A DNA stretch of 64,000 bases from Symbiodinium natans (Eukaryota; Sar; Dinophyceae; Suessiales; Symbiodiniaceae). The notes beneath the pieces are model-generated. The model searched no databases, had not been told where the DNA came from, and was given only the letters and a program-made list of their open reading frames with translations. Of the stretch, positions 53,501 through 63,348 are shown in pieces. The stretch covers positions 205,724-269,723 of the forward strand of contig CAJNDS010002813.1 of the NCBI GenBank assembly GCA_905221605.1. Direction: 5' to 3'. Every line of letters begins with the position of its first letter. The stretch's first letter is position 1. The position numbers and the translations under genes are program-made.

Positions 53501-53836
53501 ATCGCCAGCGTGGAGGCCAGTCGCTCTTGCTTTCAGTATGAGGGTGACGCATGCCCGGTAACGGGCGCCTTAGATGCGGCGCCCAGCCTGCTTTATGGAG
53601 CTGACATCGTGACGCTGCAGCACATGGGCCTTGCCGTCGTGCGGACGCTGATGAAAGACAACGCAACCGAATGGTCGGCCGGTGGCAAGCTGGCGCCGGC
53701 CGTGGACAATAAGTCGGTGGACAACAGCCCGGCCATGTCTGCAGCCTCTGGGACCTCCCAGCGCCCGAGCTTCCAGCAGGTGAAGTCCCCCAGCAGCAGC
53801 GCGCGCGGCATGAAGCCGCCGCGCCTCACCCGCTGA
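50573..53836 (+). CDS. Large intronless coiled-coil protein, function unknown
   Basis: A single uninterrupted frame of 1,087 codons from ATG to TGA. Two in-frame ATGs (50573 and 50588), both in CCACCATGG context, compete as starts. The N-terminal 120 residues are basic and poorly structured. At about residues 420-485 is a clear coiled coil (RSEIDQLRTELATLQQQNR, then KQLNMADEIKQAEIRTYQEK). The middle (about 550-640) has a conserved-looking segment (PPGLRSILANFQGREVRKM). At about 850-880 RGTVTCDEFRDALRDAQILG has the spacing of a degenerate EF-hand. The last 60 residues are Ser/Pro-rich and disordered. I recognise no named family; the architecture resembles flagellar or cortical scaffold proteins, which is inference. 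It is the only long intronless gene in a window of finely split genes. Confidence 0.95.
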   Translation: MAAATMEGSEEGFRGHKLLNEAIQRHGGFAWQPKRHKSAHVQGSAGGPKSGGNDTLRAGRPRARQNRRHSNTVRTVADLMRSWSSYKCHRAEDSEPNRDEQRLLHQSGKEGGDFALHSKVLSGLGALGERLHDELDLTFKETRQVDQYDWDFADTVRDSELLQAGVRMGEEVAISLEMQGTVRTQYGKAHSVLLRAPWAFALRPKNALLPELHSSSATPRGSTRPTTPATPVPALLDGRRSPETSIGAASRWSDGERKAPPPRMMGDNCQVVSICLQERVPETLLLQRLHASCSADSSETQGGCSPNTSKPKLQASEWLRSVNDSCAHLEAMFSTKLDQHSQVCSEEVQEIEASQAGEEDALEAPTRSVPPNCRMEDYLRDLRHVIRLISPGLPTAARLLEGVVKGAVMAFDAELHVAHLELAKRKARLGSLAEARSEIDQLRTELATLQQQNRELKKQLNMADEIKQAEIRTYQEKVDKLKDELGRLHPDDGSLEGVAHIMDKCANLLLDLEEESAVQTKILQDMGEYTAHIVQETDDLDPSKIQLHRPGRVIELPNGELQLRPYSVAEQSTQVIETDLLKVDPELPVKYRPPGLRSILANFQGREVRKMTVKELESEIDRLYTAKASADAEADAAHLPRSELPAFIVEHYLEQLGTVTAAQEKLCGIMACIRSLERTAHLAPPSLKVQLFARFLQYCTCNQALPLPVLDVALRAKRLANASGGRQKTDTSSMTINKLANMAPSPRGGRIGHSAARGEESEVHLSIPNAWDSATKALPFGGTVISRRELFMSLMKFATFPEDVRHPQADMNDFFFLLLILHDRLRREAAPKLRMLIAKVENRGTVTCDEFRDALRDAQILGIDDAIWRSKLCPPAALGNQASLSEGLVLEFLGGGSQSKLIKGYVTESQLLWATVEAVAAELHDRVEALRKINRTQKIDDKNHDERICRLNYGDFKSLIQSSDPSISNSAIRSLFIASVEASRSCFQYEGDACPVTGALDAAPSLLYGADIVTLQHMGLAVVRTLMKDNATEWSAGGKLAPAVDNKSVDNSPAMSAASGTSQRPSFQQVKSPSSSARGMKPPRLTR

Positions 53837-54567
53837 TGCCACGGGGAGGGGCATCCTGCGGGTTTGACTGCTGGTCGTTGAGGAATGTCTATAAGAAAGC
53901 CTTAGAAAGCTCCTCTCTTCTCCCTCTCCTCTCCCCCTCCCCCCAAAAGCTGTACAGCTGCTAACGACCCAACGTCGCGAGCCGAAATCGGGCTGCGACG
54001 TGGAAGAAGTTCAAGGTTGGACTCCCCTAGAGGCCCTGCAGAGGCCCTATGAAGGCCTGTGAGGTTTGGGGGGGGGCTTTCGGCTTGATACGCTTTGCTC
54101 AGGAGACGTCTTGTCGGGCTTCGAGAGGGGTTCAAGCTCGTGCGGTTGAGGTTCGTGGCGGGCTGCATCGCTCCTAGCGGGCTTGTATGGATGAGGGTTT
54201 TATTGTTCTATGAGGGCTTGGGCTCCCCAAAGTGGCATCATTTACGGGAGTTTGGAGGGGTTTCCATGGGCGTGCTGGTGGTGTTTTTTTGCAAAACTCA
54301 GTCTTGCATAGCTTCCTCCCCCTTCAGAGTTTCCGAACTGCACAACTACACCGCTCCCACTCCTTCTCTGCAGAGGGGGTCCAACCTGCAAAGGCTGCGC
54401 AGAAGACCTGCGGCGCTGTAGGGCATAGAGGCGTGAACTCCGTACGTCTTGCTAGGCCCCTCTTGGCCAAGGCCCCCCAAAGCAGGCCCTAAACTTTCGC
54501 AACCGTAGGCCTAGGCTGTTCATGTCTTCTGTAAACAGAGTTTGCTTGGTCCATTGGTATTGAGCCG
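53837..54567. other. 3' flank; pyrimidine tract and one open frame
   Basis: A CT-rich tract lies at 53911-53948. A 108-codon + strand frame (54095-54421) is not convincing. Confidence 0.4.
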
Positions 54568-54798
54568 ATGGATTCAATGGAGCCATTGTCACTTCTCGTG
54601 CATCTCGTCGCTAAGAGGCGACACGCGGAGGAAGATCTATGCCAGGCAAAAAGCCGGCTGCATGAAGCCATGACTATATGCCGAATTGACACATGTTTAC
54701 TTCAGTCCATCTCGGGTGAATGTTTCTGCGAAAGTTTTGGGCTCTTCTGGACTAGGGAGAGGGTTCTTTCTCATGTGAAAGCGGTTCACGCACATTGA
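54568..54798 (+). CDS. 76-codon open frame with ATG, unrecognised
   Basis: ATG at 54568 to TGA. Helical acidic/basic first half (AKRRHAEEDLCQAKSRLHEA) and a Cys/His-containing end (CFCESFGLFW then HVKAVHAH) that loosely resembles a C2H2 finger. A complete small gene is possible. No family assigned. Confidence 0.45.
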   Translation: MDSMEPLSLLVHLVAKRRHAEEDLCQAKSRLHEAMTICRIDTCLLQSISGECFCESFGLFWTRERVLSHVKAVHAH

Positions 54799-55312
54799 AC
54801 GACTTCCCCTTGCCTGGAGGCCTGGAAACTTGAAGCCCGGGCTGGCACCCTGGAAACAACAGCTGGGTCTTCGGCCTGGCGTGTGACCAACCTCTGGGGA
54901 CTCGCTGGAAGGAGCTCCGGTTCGAGGGCCGGAGGAGGGGGGATGCTGCACGCCGTGGCCTGCGACTTCTTTTCCGGGTCCTGGCAGCTCTTCAGCTTCT
55001 TCGAGGTGGTCTGACACTGCCCAAAGGGATGGCAAGCCTGCAAAGGAGGACCAGCATCAATATCAATATGTCTCCGGCCACCTCGGCCTTCTGCAGACTG
55101 GCACGGCGAGATGGACCCGAAGACCCCTTTGCCGGCTCCTGCTGAGCGAGTCCGGTGTGGCTCGAAGGTTGCTAGCGTTTCCGGGTGTCTAACAATGCTG
55201 TAATGTAAACTTGGACTCATGAGCTACCACCCGCACTTTGCGCAACGCGGCACTTGCATCCGCTCTTCAGGGCGCCATGTGCTTCCGGAAGCATCATTTC
55301 TCATATGTTTCA
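54799..55312. other. No supported gene
   Basis: Minus-strand frames (54697-55035, 54786-55220) look like composition effects. Nothing else recognised. Confidence 0.35.
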
Positions 55313-55460
55313 GGTGCCGCTCTTTGTTGCCACTTTGTCTTTGGCCGAGCGCTTCAAACGCGGTTGCAGAGCGCATGCCATGTGTCTGTCACCAGAGCCC
55401 GAGTGGCTGCCAGCGTCTCCCAGCCAGATTCAGCTAAGCTCCGCGCATCAGTGTGAGTGA
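55313..55460 (+). CDS. Possible terminal exon, unrecognised
   Basis: After TATGTTTCAG|G, 48 codons to TGA (VPLFVATLSLAERFKRGCRA). Two other + strand frames over the same bases are also protein-like. It lies 390 bp before the first clear PACRG exon and could belong to that gene's 5' part or to another gene. Confidence 0.3.
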
Positions 55461-55848
55461 GGCCAGCTGCAAAAGTCTGAAAACGAAGAGTATACAAAAA
55501 CACCTCCGTCCCTTGCGCAGCACAAGAGCAGTGACACTTTCGACCATGCCCGAGGCGGCCAGTGGACCCCGGGCCCCCACGAGCTGGCGCTACCAGGACT
55601 CATGCCCTGGATTTTGGGGGGTGGGATGAATAATAAGAATATTTAATAGTAAGTAATCATAACTGCTTGCATTCGCTTCCTCATTCGGTGCTCTCGCCAA
55701 GCGAGGCGGAAGCCCATCAAGCCATCCATGCTCGCAGCCAAAGTTGGGATTGCTTGAGTGTCCTGCAGTCCTACAGCATGCAGTTGATGCAACACAGCCC
55801 CCAGCAGTGCGTTGGACTGGTGTTGCCTGCGCGTTCATGTCAAATAAG

Positions 55849-58376
55849 GCTGCGCATCTTCTACGAGCCGGGCTCTGAGATGCGAAAACCTAAACCCTAA
55901 AACCGTAAACCCTAAACCGGGCAGCTCATGAGTCTCTCACCCCAATGCCATGACCGCCCCAAGTAGGCTGACTGTTCTGGGGCCTTGGGACAGGAGAGGC
56001 GATCTGCCAGTTCAGATCTACCATGGCTCCATAGGCAGGAGCACCCCCCAGGCTTGGCATTCGGGTCAAAAGTAACCCATGGAAAGGCCGACTGCTGTGG
56101 AAGGTGGACGTCCCACACCCAGACATGCCACAGTTGCTTCAGGCTTTCTGCAAAATGACCAAATCATACAAGCTTCGATCGCGAGGTTGAAAAACTCGAC
56201 TACCACCACTACCTACCGATTTTCTTCGATGGCCTGCGTGAGAAAGAGGATCCATTCAGGCGCGTGGTTTGGTGCACTGGCACTTGAGGTGGGACAGTTC
56301 GCCACCACTTGCCCTGCTTGAGGTTCATGGCTGTGACCGGAGCCTATGACATGCTGGAGAAGGCCCCTAAACCCTAAACTCTAAACCCTAAACCCTAAAC
56401 CCTAAACCCCCGGATCTTCCATGGACCTGAGGGCTGCTGCGGCTGGCGCTTTGGGATTTCGGAACTTGCGTGGGCTTCTTGCGGCTGTTCAAAGGCACGA
56501 AGGCCCTTGGGCTTCGGCGCTCCTAAGCTCTTTTCAGAACTCAAAGTGCTGTCCGGGAGGTTCCCCAAATCCAAAAAGTGACGAAGAAGCTAAGCTAAGC
56601 TAAGCTAAGCTGCTGTCCGGGAGGTTCCCAAAATCCAAAAAGTGACGAAGAAGCTAAGCTAAGCTAAGCTAAGCTAAGCTCAGCTCAGCTCAGCTCAGCT
56701 AAGCTGCTGTCCGGGCGGTTCCCAAAATCCCAAAAGTGACGAAGAAGCTAAGCTAGGCTACGCTGCTGTCCGGGAGGTTCCCAACATCCAAAAAGTGACG
56801 AAGAAGCTAAGCTAAGCTCAGTGCTGAAGGATCATGGGTTCCTGCTCCAGCTTTTGCTGCCAGGGTGGGGATCGCATCCTTCCAGTGGGCAGCCTCAGAT
56901 TCCAGAAGAGGCATGTCAGTCATTGTCAGTCTACACCTCCGGGTCCTCCACGCCTTAGATTAGATGTCATTTCTGAGGCGTGCCTCTGAGGCGCAGTCTA
57001 GAATCTAGAACTACTTTGTTGGGCATCGGCATAGGCGGTCATGAAACCGTGCAACTTCCAGAACGCGTCTGTGTGTCATGAGGTGGTACCCCAGCTCGTC
57101 ATCCCTCTGAAGAGTGCGCTGAACACGCGCAGGGGCCCTTGTGAGTCCCAAAGGTGGAAGAGCCGCCCCAAACTCAGCCAACCTGGCTCCTGGAAGGTGA
57201 TCCTCAAATCATGTGTACCACCATGAAGCTGATGCAGAAGCTCGTTCTGAGTGGCGATGCTTGGTTGAAGACCAGACGCTTGTAGAACCGCTGCGGCAGA
57301 AGTAAGCCTCGAAAGATCGAGAGATAAGGAGATGATCGGAGAGGCGCACCAGCCCTTGAAGAGATCTTTCATGGAAACTATGGAAATTGTAACTTCTCGC
57401 CATTGGTTTGATCAGCGTGTGGGGATTCATGCTTCGCCAACAGGTTCAGTAGCGGTGTTCCGCAGACCTGCACTGTTTGTAGGCCTTGGTGCCATACTAC
57501 CGGCAGCTGCTGCCTCTTGGAAGTTTAAGACACCAGTAGTGGACCATCATGCTGCTCGTGCCATATTCTACAGGATGACCAGGTCACAGGCATTCAGGGT
57601 CAGATGTGTCCACATCTCTGGAAGCCAAAACACTGTGCCTCACCGCTTGCTTCCAGCCACGCGGCAAAACGCACAAATCTGAGGCCAGTCTTCTGCCTCT
57701 TCAAAGGCAGGAATATTCCTACGAAGGAGCGGGAAGAGGGAGGTTGAACTCGGCTTCATCGGATAGGTGTCTTGTGCAAGCAAGACCTGCAACAGAGGAC
57801 AGGCAAGAGATAACTTGACATCTTTCCCATATGGTCATCTCCGCAAGGACATGGGTGACTACATGGACTATGGCCAGCGCAAGAACCAGAACTTGGGAGA
57901 TCTGATTTCAGAGCCTTGGCTTGCAGCAAGAGTGGCTTGACGGTTTTCGTTTTCAACAGGAGGTTCCGACAAGCTTGCGACCTTCAGCTAATGGAGGGAG
58001 TTCTACAGAAGCCACTTAAGACTAACGACCCCGCTGTTGGCAAGGAGACCCTGCAGATCTTGGAGGAACATGGAGGACACATGCTGATGAGAGAGAACGA
58101 GCTCTTTCCCAGATTCCTAGGTAGGATAAGGGGGACCCTTAAAAGGGAACCCCTTCTGAACCCTCTTCTGGCTCTCTTCCCAAGGGTCCCCCTAATCATA
58201 TCCCCTACAGATCTGAAACGAGAGGCGAAGACGCCTTCATCAACATCAAGTACATGGTGCCCACGTACGAAAGCGCCGTTCTCTGTGGAGCATCTTGGGT
58301 GTGTTTAGATGGCTCGACACTCTGCTCCAAACCCCAGTGTAGGGTTCATTTAAGGCCGGCTTGTGTTAGGTGCTAG
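55849..58376 (+). CDS. PACRG, parkin-coregulated axonemal protein
   Basis: Fourteen exons found by homology, all in consistent phase: 55849-55866, 55994-56034, 56087-56109, 56186-56259, 56323-56362, 56864-56884, 57083-57134, 57197-57258, 57329-57343, 57483-57511, 57684-57726, 57848-57910, 58045-58075 and 58225-58376. Family blocks appear in order: [119 protein letters not shown] and [17 protein letters not shown] is a HEAT-like protein of the inner junction of axonemal doublet microtubules. Donors are eight GC, three GA and two GT; all acceptors are AG|G. Exons as short as 15, 18, 21 and 23 nt. Two introns hold telomeric arrays and one a minisatellite. Not found: exons for the N-terminal end. 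The last exon reads past the usual end of the family, so a final exon may be missing. Confidence 0.92.
55887..55918 (-). repeat. Telomeric units inside a PACRG intron
   Basis: About four CCCTAAA-type units in the intron 55867-55993. Confidence 0.9.
56366..56409 (-). repeat. Telomeric array directly after a PACRG donor
   Basis: About six CCCTAAA units starting within the first few bases of the intron 56363-56863 (GCCCCTAAACCC). Confidence 0.95.
56546..56820 (+). repeat. Intronic minisatellite with (AAGCT)n runs
   Basis: Four copies of CTGTCCGGGAGGTTCCCAAA plus downstream AAAGTGACGAAG, each followed by a variable run of AAGCT/CAGCT pentamers. Lies in the 501-bp PACRG intron. Confidence 0.95.
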
Positions 58377-59614
58377 CCTGGAATTGACTGTCCTTTTTCT
58401 GAATGCAAGCGTCAAAAAACTGTAAAGCCTAAACTGTCGGCCTGGGTGCGCTGAGGCATAGCTGCTCAAGCCCCTCCACCTGTACACTAACCAGGTCTCA
58501 GGCAGCTCTCTTTGCCGGGGGTCAAGAGTCGAAGATACCAGCAGCAGAGTCGACTAAGTTCCAGGGCTTGGGGGCTTGGGGGCTGCGGCTTGTTGCGTGC
58601 GTTTGTGGCCATTGAATGTGCTTCAACCCCATTGTCGATACGATCTCGGAGTGGCTCAAGGCTGCTGGACTTTGACTCGTGTGGAGTCCCAGTCCTAAAA
58701 GAGGATTAGAGGGATGCGAGGTGAGTGGTGGCAAGTGTTGGGTGGAACCGACACTGGCGGTATTCTTGTGAGAAGCGGGCGCAGCCTTCATTCGGAGCAA
58801 CTAGCCGAGTTGACCTCAGGAACTGGTTGGTAGCATCGAGAGCTCCAGGCGTGTGCAGTGTATAACGAATCAGCCTCACACTGAGGATCGCCTTTCATGT
58901 GGCGCGCTTGTGTGTGAGATGGAGCTCGTTGGAGAGCGACTCCGTTACGAAAAGCTGACAGGCCGTGCACCCAGATCCAGACTTTGCAAAAGGCTGGTCC
59001 AAGGAAATAGGTTTAAGTACCAACCACCATACCACCAGCACCATCATCATCATCATCATCGTCATCATCCTCGCCCCAAACGGCTCCAGACAAGAATCGC
59101 AGCGAATCGAGCTGCACTGAGGCCACGGTCCACAGCAGGGCTGGATCAGCACGAAGCTGCATCGTGACAAGATGGGTTTGTGAGTTCTTTAGATGGCTGC
59201 CGTAGTCTTGCAGGCCTAAAATGCATGCTGTCCAAGAGAACTTAGGAAAGACAAGACGCTTGTGGCTCGGGCTCGTGGAGATGCTGGTCCACTACAGCAG
59301 CAGCCGAGAGAGGTCGGGGCCCTCAATATGAAAACCGGTTGCCTCGAACATCTTCGCCCCAAACCAGATAGGGATGTGTAGGGAGCATCTGAGTTCCGAC
59401 ACTCTGTCGACTCTGTGGGATGTGCAAAGATGCTCAAAGGTGGGACGCTCTGCAGGATTCATTGAGAGTGGGCACTCCAGGGACGCGGGCCAAAGCAGAA
59501 CGGAAGAAGATACAATCGAGCAACAAACCGAGGGCAAAAGAAGGTAGTATAAGAGAGGGATATCAAGCAGGATCCCTGTAGGAAACGCTTCCAGAGCCCC
59601 CCATACATGCGAAG
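58377..59614. other. Unassigned; probably holds 5' exons of the next gene
   Basis: A + strand frame at 58853-59167 with an internal ATG (MELVGERLRYEKL) and a (CAT)n-encoded histidine run is a candidate. The metallophosphoesterase needs at least one exon upstream of 59615, but I could not fix it. One copy of the GGGCACTCCAGGGA unit lies at 59469. Confidence 0.35.
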
Positions 59615-61352
59615 GTTCGAATCTGGGCCATTTCTGACATACACACGGACAAAGCAGAGAACATGAAGTGGATCCAAGACTTGGCACCGGCAGAGTGGCC
59701 AGGCAAGATATGTCTTGTATTACTGTATCTGATTCGTCTGGTTTCTGTCAATCATACACTCTGGATAAGTTGCATTGGCACATGCCCTCCAGCACCTTTG
59801 AAAGAACCCAAGGTTTCGGAATGATGTCTTGATCTTGGCGGGAGACGTTGCCAACACCTTCGAGGTGTTGAAGGAGTCCATTCTTCTTCTCAGAGAGAGA
59901 TTTGGGCGAGTTTTTTTCTGCCCCGGAGTCTGGGCGGCAAGGAGCTGAGCGCTTAGATTTCCCAAAAATGTTGGGACCCTGGGCTTCTTGATGCAGGGTT
60001 ACAAATTGAGGCAATCATGATCTGTGGATGCAGGGCTGGAAAGGTGGTGACTCCATGGACAAGCTACATGCCATTTTGGACTTCTGTAAGTTGCATGACA
60101 TCGTGGTTTGGCTGATTGGATGCCTTTTTTCTGTAGGCAGAGCCGGTGCAGGTGTCTTGAGGCTTCCAGGGTCTTGAGGCATTGCTTCTGAGTCGGCGCA
60201 CTGCAAGGAAACCACGGCTGGGGTGATCGACACAGGTGGGCGAATCATAGACACAAGTTTTCCACACCTTCATAGCACGATGTGCCTTGCAGTTGACTTT
60301 CTCGATGTTCTCGAAACAGGTCAGAAACGATTGCTGATCGTACCTCTGATTTCTTGGCACCATCCACAGTGGGACACGGAGCCTGAGCTGGAGGAATGGT
60401 CCAACGTGCCGACAGCAGAGAAGACAGTTGCAGACTCTTGGCTTTGATGGTTTCGGAACTGCGGCAATTGCAGACCCAATACCTGTGGTGCCGTGATGCG
60501 TCAGCTGCAGGACTATTGGGCAACAAGATGGCCACAGCCCCTGCATATGGAGGATGGTTCCGTGGCTCGAGCGCTGGATGAATTGAACGACAAACGAGGA
60601 GGTGATGCGTCAGAAATGGTACTTGCATGATGCACGAAACTGGCTCTGCGTGTGTTGCCTGTGTGGAGGCTTTGCAGAAGCTGTGTCGCGGAAAGACGAG
60701 TTTGACGCCGTCATCTCATTCTCACACTTTGTGCCCCAACTGGAGCCTGGGCCTGAGTGGACATTTTGTCAATGGCGGCGCAGTGCATCATGGATTGAGC
60801 ATGTACATGTATGTACCAATGAGGCTGGTTCCAGAAAAGCGCTACTTGATACCCGCCTGCCTGACCAAAGCTGTGGGCTCTTCTTACCTCCAAGAGCGGG
60901 TTGCAATGCTGAAGCCGACTGTCCATGTCTTCGGCCACACCCACTTTGGGTATGATATAGACATCAGTGGCACACGATACGTCCAGGCAGCGCTGGCCAC
61001 TCCACAAGAACGTGCCTTCGGTGGCTCCATTGTCGCCCTGGGCACGTTCCCTGTCCTCGAAGCCAAGCCATGTAAAGTCTGGGATTCAGGGCACGGCTGG
61101 CCAGAGAGATATCGCAGCTCTTGGTCCGAATACTACCGCAGGTACAAGCGCCAAGCGCACGTTACCTCCATTGTCCCGTCGGTGTGCTGCAACTTCTACA
61201 GCCCGACTGCCGCGAGCAAGTCCGGATGGATTGCGGGTCGCATGCCTATCTGGCTGTTTGGCCCTTTGCCGCACAGGGAGTACGAGGCAAGCTGTGCGTG
61301 GACATCATGCCACTGCACTCATGGAGCATTCACCGCCCTGACCCAAAGTTAG
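59615..61352 (+). CDS. Calcineurin-like metallophosphoesterase
   Basis: Exons 59615-59706, 59813-59925, 60011-60105, 60208-60235, 60320-~60426, 60511-60601, 60669-60744 and 60824-61352 (TAG) join in phase. All metal-binding motifs of the superfamily occur in order: AISDIHTD, LILAGDVAN, CPGNHDLW, VPLISWHH, VISFSHF and VFGHTHFG. The LVPEKRYLIP and WDTEPELEEW blocks are typical of a eukaryotic subfamily of soluble phosphoesterases whose substrate is not established. Donors are GA, GA, GT, GT, GT or GC, GT and GC; all acceptors are AG|G. One exon is 28 nt. The first exon found starts just before the DxH motif, so only a short N-terminal piece is missing. The tail after YYRRYKR is not recognisable and may include a retained intron. 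Confidence 0.92.
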
Positions 61353-61370
61353 TCTTGAATTTGTAGGCTA

Positions 61371-61577
61371 TTGCGGCAATACTTCTCACAGAACAACTTG
61401 AGAACACAGGCTCAAATGGTACTGCAAGAAGTTCGCGACAGCACCGGCAAAGATGCGCGCGATGCACGTGGCGCCAGCGTTTCGCACAAGGCGCCACTCA
61501 GTGCGCGGGGCGAGCCGCAGTTCGTGTCCGCAGACGAGGCGATCCGTGGCCCGCCCTTGGAAAGAGTAGCTTTTTGA
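61371..61577 (+). CDS. 68-codon open frame, unrecognised
   Basis: Begins 18 bp after the phosphoesterase stop and ends TGA. Composition is strongly protein-like (AQMVLQEVRDSTGKDARDAR). It may be the true C-terminal exon of the preceding gene or an exon of the next. No domain. Confidence 0.35.
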   Translation: MRQYFSQNNLRTQAQMVLQEVRDSTGKDARDARGASVSHKAPLSARGEPQFVSADEAIRGPPLERVAF

Positions 61578-62022
61578 TTTCAGGCCCAGGTGCCGCATAA
61601 AGGAGTGCTTCATTCAAAACGACATGTTGCAGAGCCGGGTGTTGACAAGGTTTAACAAGATTGTTGAGCTAAGGACTGCACAGCCAGGGTGAGCACACTT
61701 TTGTGAATGTCCGCAGCGATGCAGGAACCCCAGGCACGGCCTTTACCAGTACGTTGTCTTAAGTCTGAAGGCCCATAAGGCCCTCTCGGTCTCGGAGTCT
61801 TTCGGGAAGCTTTTTCGCGAGGCCTCTTGCAGATCCCTGACTCCATCGTCCTGCCCCATCCGCGCGCAACGGAGAGTCTGGCGTCGCTTCCTGACGATGA
61901 GCTGTGACTTGCCCATCAGTTGAACCTGAAAGCTAGGACTGTGCCGGTAGAAGGTTTCTTGAAGTTCACGACTGTTGGCTCGCTACCTCAGTTGTTGAGG
62001 TTGCTTCTTTGCGAAGGTCTAA
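61578..62022. other. No gene seen
   Basis: No convincing frame or motif. Confidence 0.4.
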
Positions 62023-62217
62023 ATGCCCCTTGGCAGCCTTGGCACGCAGCACGATTGTACTAAGAAGCCAAGGGGTGCAGGCTTTAAAGGGATGCTTCCA
62101 TCTATTGGCACGAAAACGACTCGGAGTTTTCTCTCCCGAAATTCTCAGCAGAAGGCCTCTCGGATAGAGTCAGATCTCGAGGTTGCACCGGGTTGCCGAT
62201 CTTGGTTTAGGGTTTAG
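62023..62217 (+). CDS. 64-codon open frame ending in a telomeric array
   Basis: ATG at 62023; the frame runs into TTTAGGG repeats, and the TAG of the second unit is its stop. Composition is basic. The real gene may splice out before the array. No family. Confidence 0.3.
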   Translation: MPLGSLGTQHDCTKKPRGAGFKGMLPSIGTKTTRSFLSRNSQQKASRIESDLEVAPGCRSWFRV

Positions 62218-62257
62218 GGTTTAGGGTTTAGGGTTTAGGGTTTAGGGTTTAGGGTTG
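62204..62257 (+). repeat. Interstitial telomeric array (TTTAGGG)n
   Basis: Seven to eight units. Confidence 0.97.
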
Positions 62258-62349
62258 GGGCTGGGGAGCCGACTAGGCACGCTGTGGAAACATGATCGTG
62301 TATGGCTGCCGGCAAGACTTGAAGTCAGCCTGGGATTCAGCAATGCTGC

Positions 62350-62871
62350 TTGCTGGCTACTTCCGCATCTGGCCGACCGCCATGCAGCTCTGAGAAGTTT
62401 GAGAATCGATTGATTCCCCAACCTCCCTACAGTGCGAAGCACACCATGACAAACGGGAATGACAAATGGCTGCCGAGGACTCTTCTTGAGGGAGGCCTTG
62501 AAGCTTGGACGGAGAAGGGTGGAGAGCTGGAGCCCATGTAAGTTGACTTCGGGACCCACTAGGGACAAAAAGCAGAAGCGAAGTCTTGCTTCGCGGTGGC
62601 ACGCTGTCGGCGTCCACGCGGAGGCATTCATCAGAAGGAGCAAGGAGAGCAAGCTCATTTCGAAGCAAGGGAGGCGAGGGAGGCAAGAGGACGGCAATAC
62701 CAAGCCCACGGGCGGGGAGTGGAGCAGCTAGTAAGCTGGTATGACTCGCTGTGCTCAATCGCGCTTCGACATGGCAAGGCGTGGCACAGAGATGTGCATG
62801 TGGGCCATAGAAACGCATCGTTCAACCACGCCATGCTCGGCTTCTGTAGCCAAGTGCTCTCTGCCGGCTGA
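62350..62871 (+). CDS. Two-exon gene candidate, unrecognised
   Basis: A + strand frame at 62350-62538 (ENRLIPQPPYSAKHTMTNGN, then WLPRTLLEGGLEAWTEKGGE) ends at a GTAAGT donor. A later frame to TGA at 62869-62871 reads RGVEQLVSWYDSLCSIALRH. Both are convincing in composition, but the connecting junction is not fixed. No domain recognised. Confidence 0.4.
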
Positions 62872-63348
62872 TGGATACCGACACCACCATCCGCATGTTG
62901 TACAGAAGCAGGTGTATAGCGCAAGGGAAGCAAAAAGGGCGTCGATTGCAGTGGCACTGCTGCGTATCAAGAGCCAGACCAAGCCAAATCTTTTGCCAGG
63001 GAGACGAAAGCGATACCCGCACCGTCTCATGAGACCGGCAAGGCAGGGAATCTCCCGCCCGCAGTAACTTCTGTATGACTTGCCAAATGCCATTGGCAGC
63101 ATCTGGTTTGACAGAAAGAAGAGTAGGGGTAGACACTAGCATGTTCCTTGGTTCATCAAATCTGGTGCTCCAGATCGGCATCCCCTGTACATTTCCAAGT
63201 CTAATGATCAGATTTGTGGCACCGACTTCTTCATCGATCCCTTCAGGATCTGGGAGTCTATCCCCGTGCACACCCATGAATTGCCACATCGTTTTTTGTT
63301 TTGCATTGAACTCTATGTGTCTCGCAGAGAGCTCCAGGTAGGACGGGA
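62822..63348 (-). CDS. Probable minus-strand exon, unrecognised
   Basis: On the minus strand a frame open from about 63348 to 62822 reads LELSARHIEFNAKQKTMWQF, then EGIDEEVGATNLIIRLGNVQ. It is far more protein-like (charged, mixed) than the + strand frame over the same bases (63075-63341). If real, it converges with the + strand genes near 62.8 kb. The C-terminal third is weaker and may be intron. No family recognised. Confidence 0.4.

Noticed and set aside
51124-53854. Several minus-strand frames of 80-146 codons
   Set aside because: Antisense shadows of the 1,087-codon gene; they show that antisense frames here can look protein-like.
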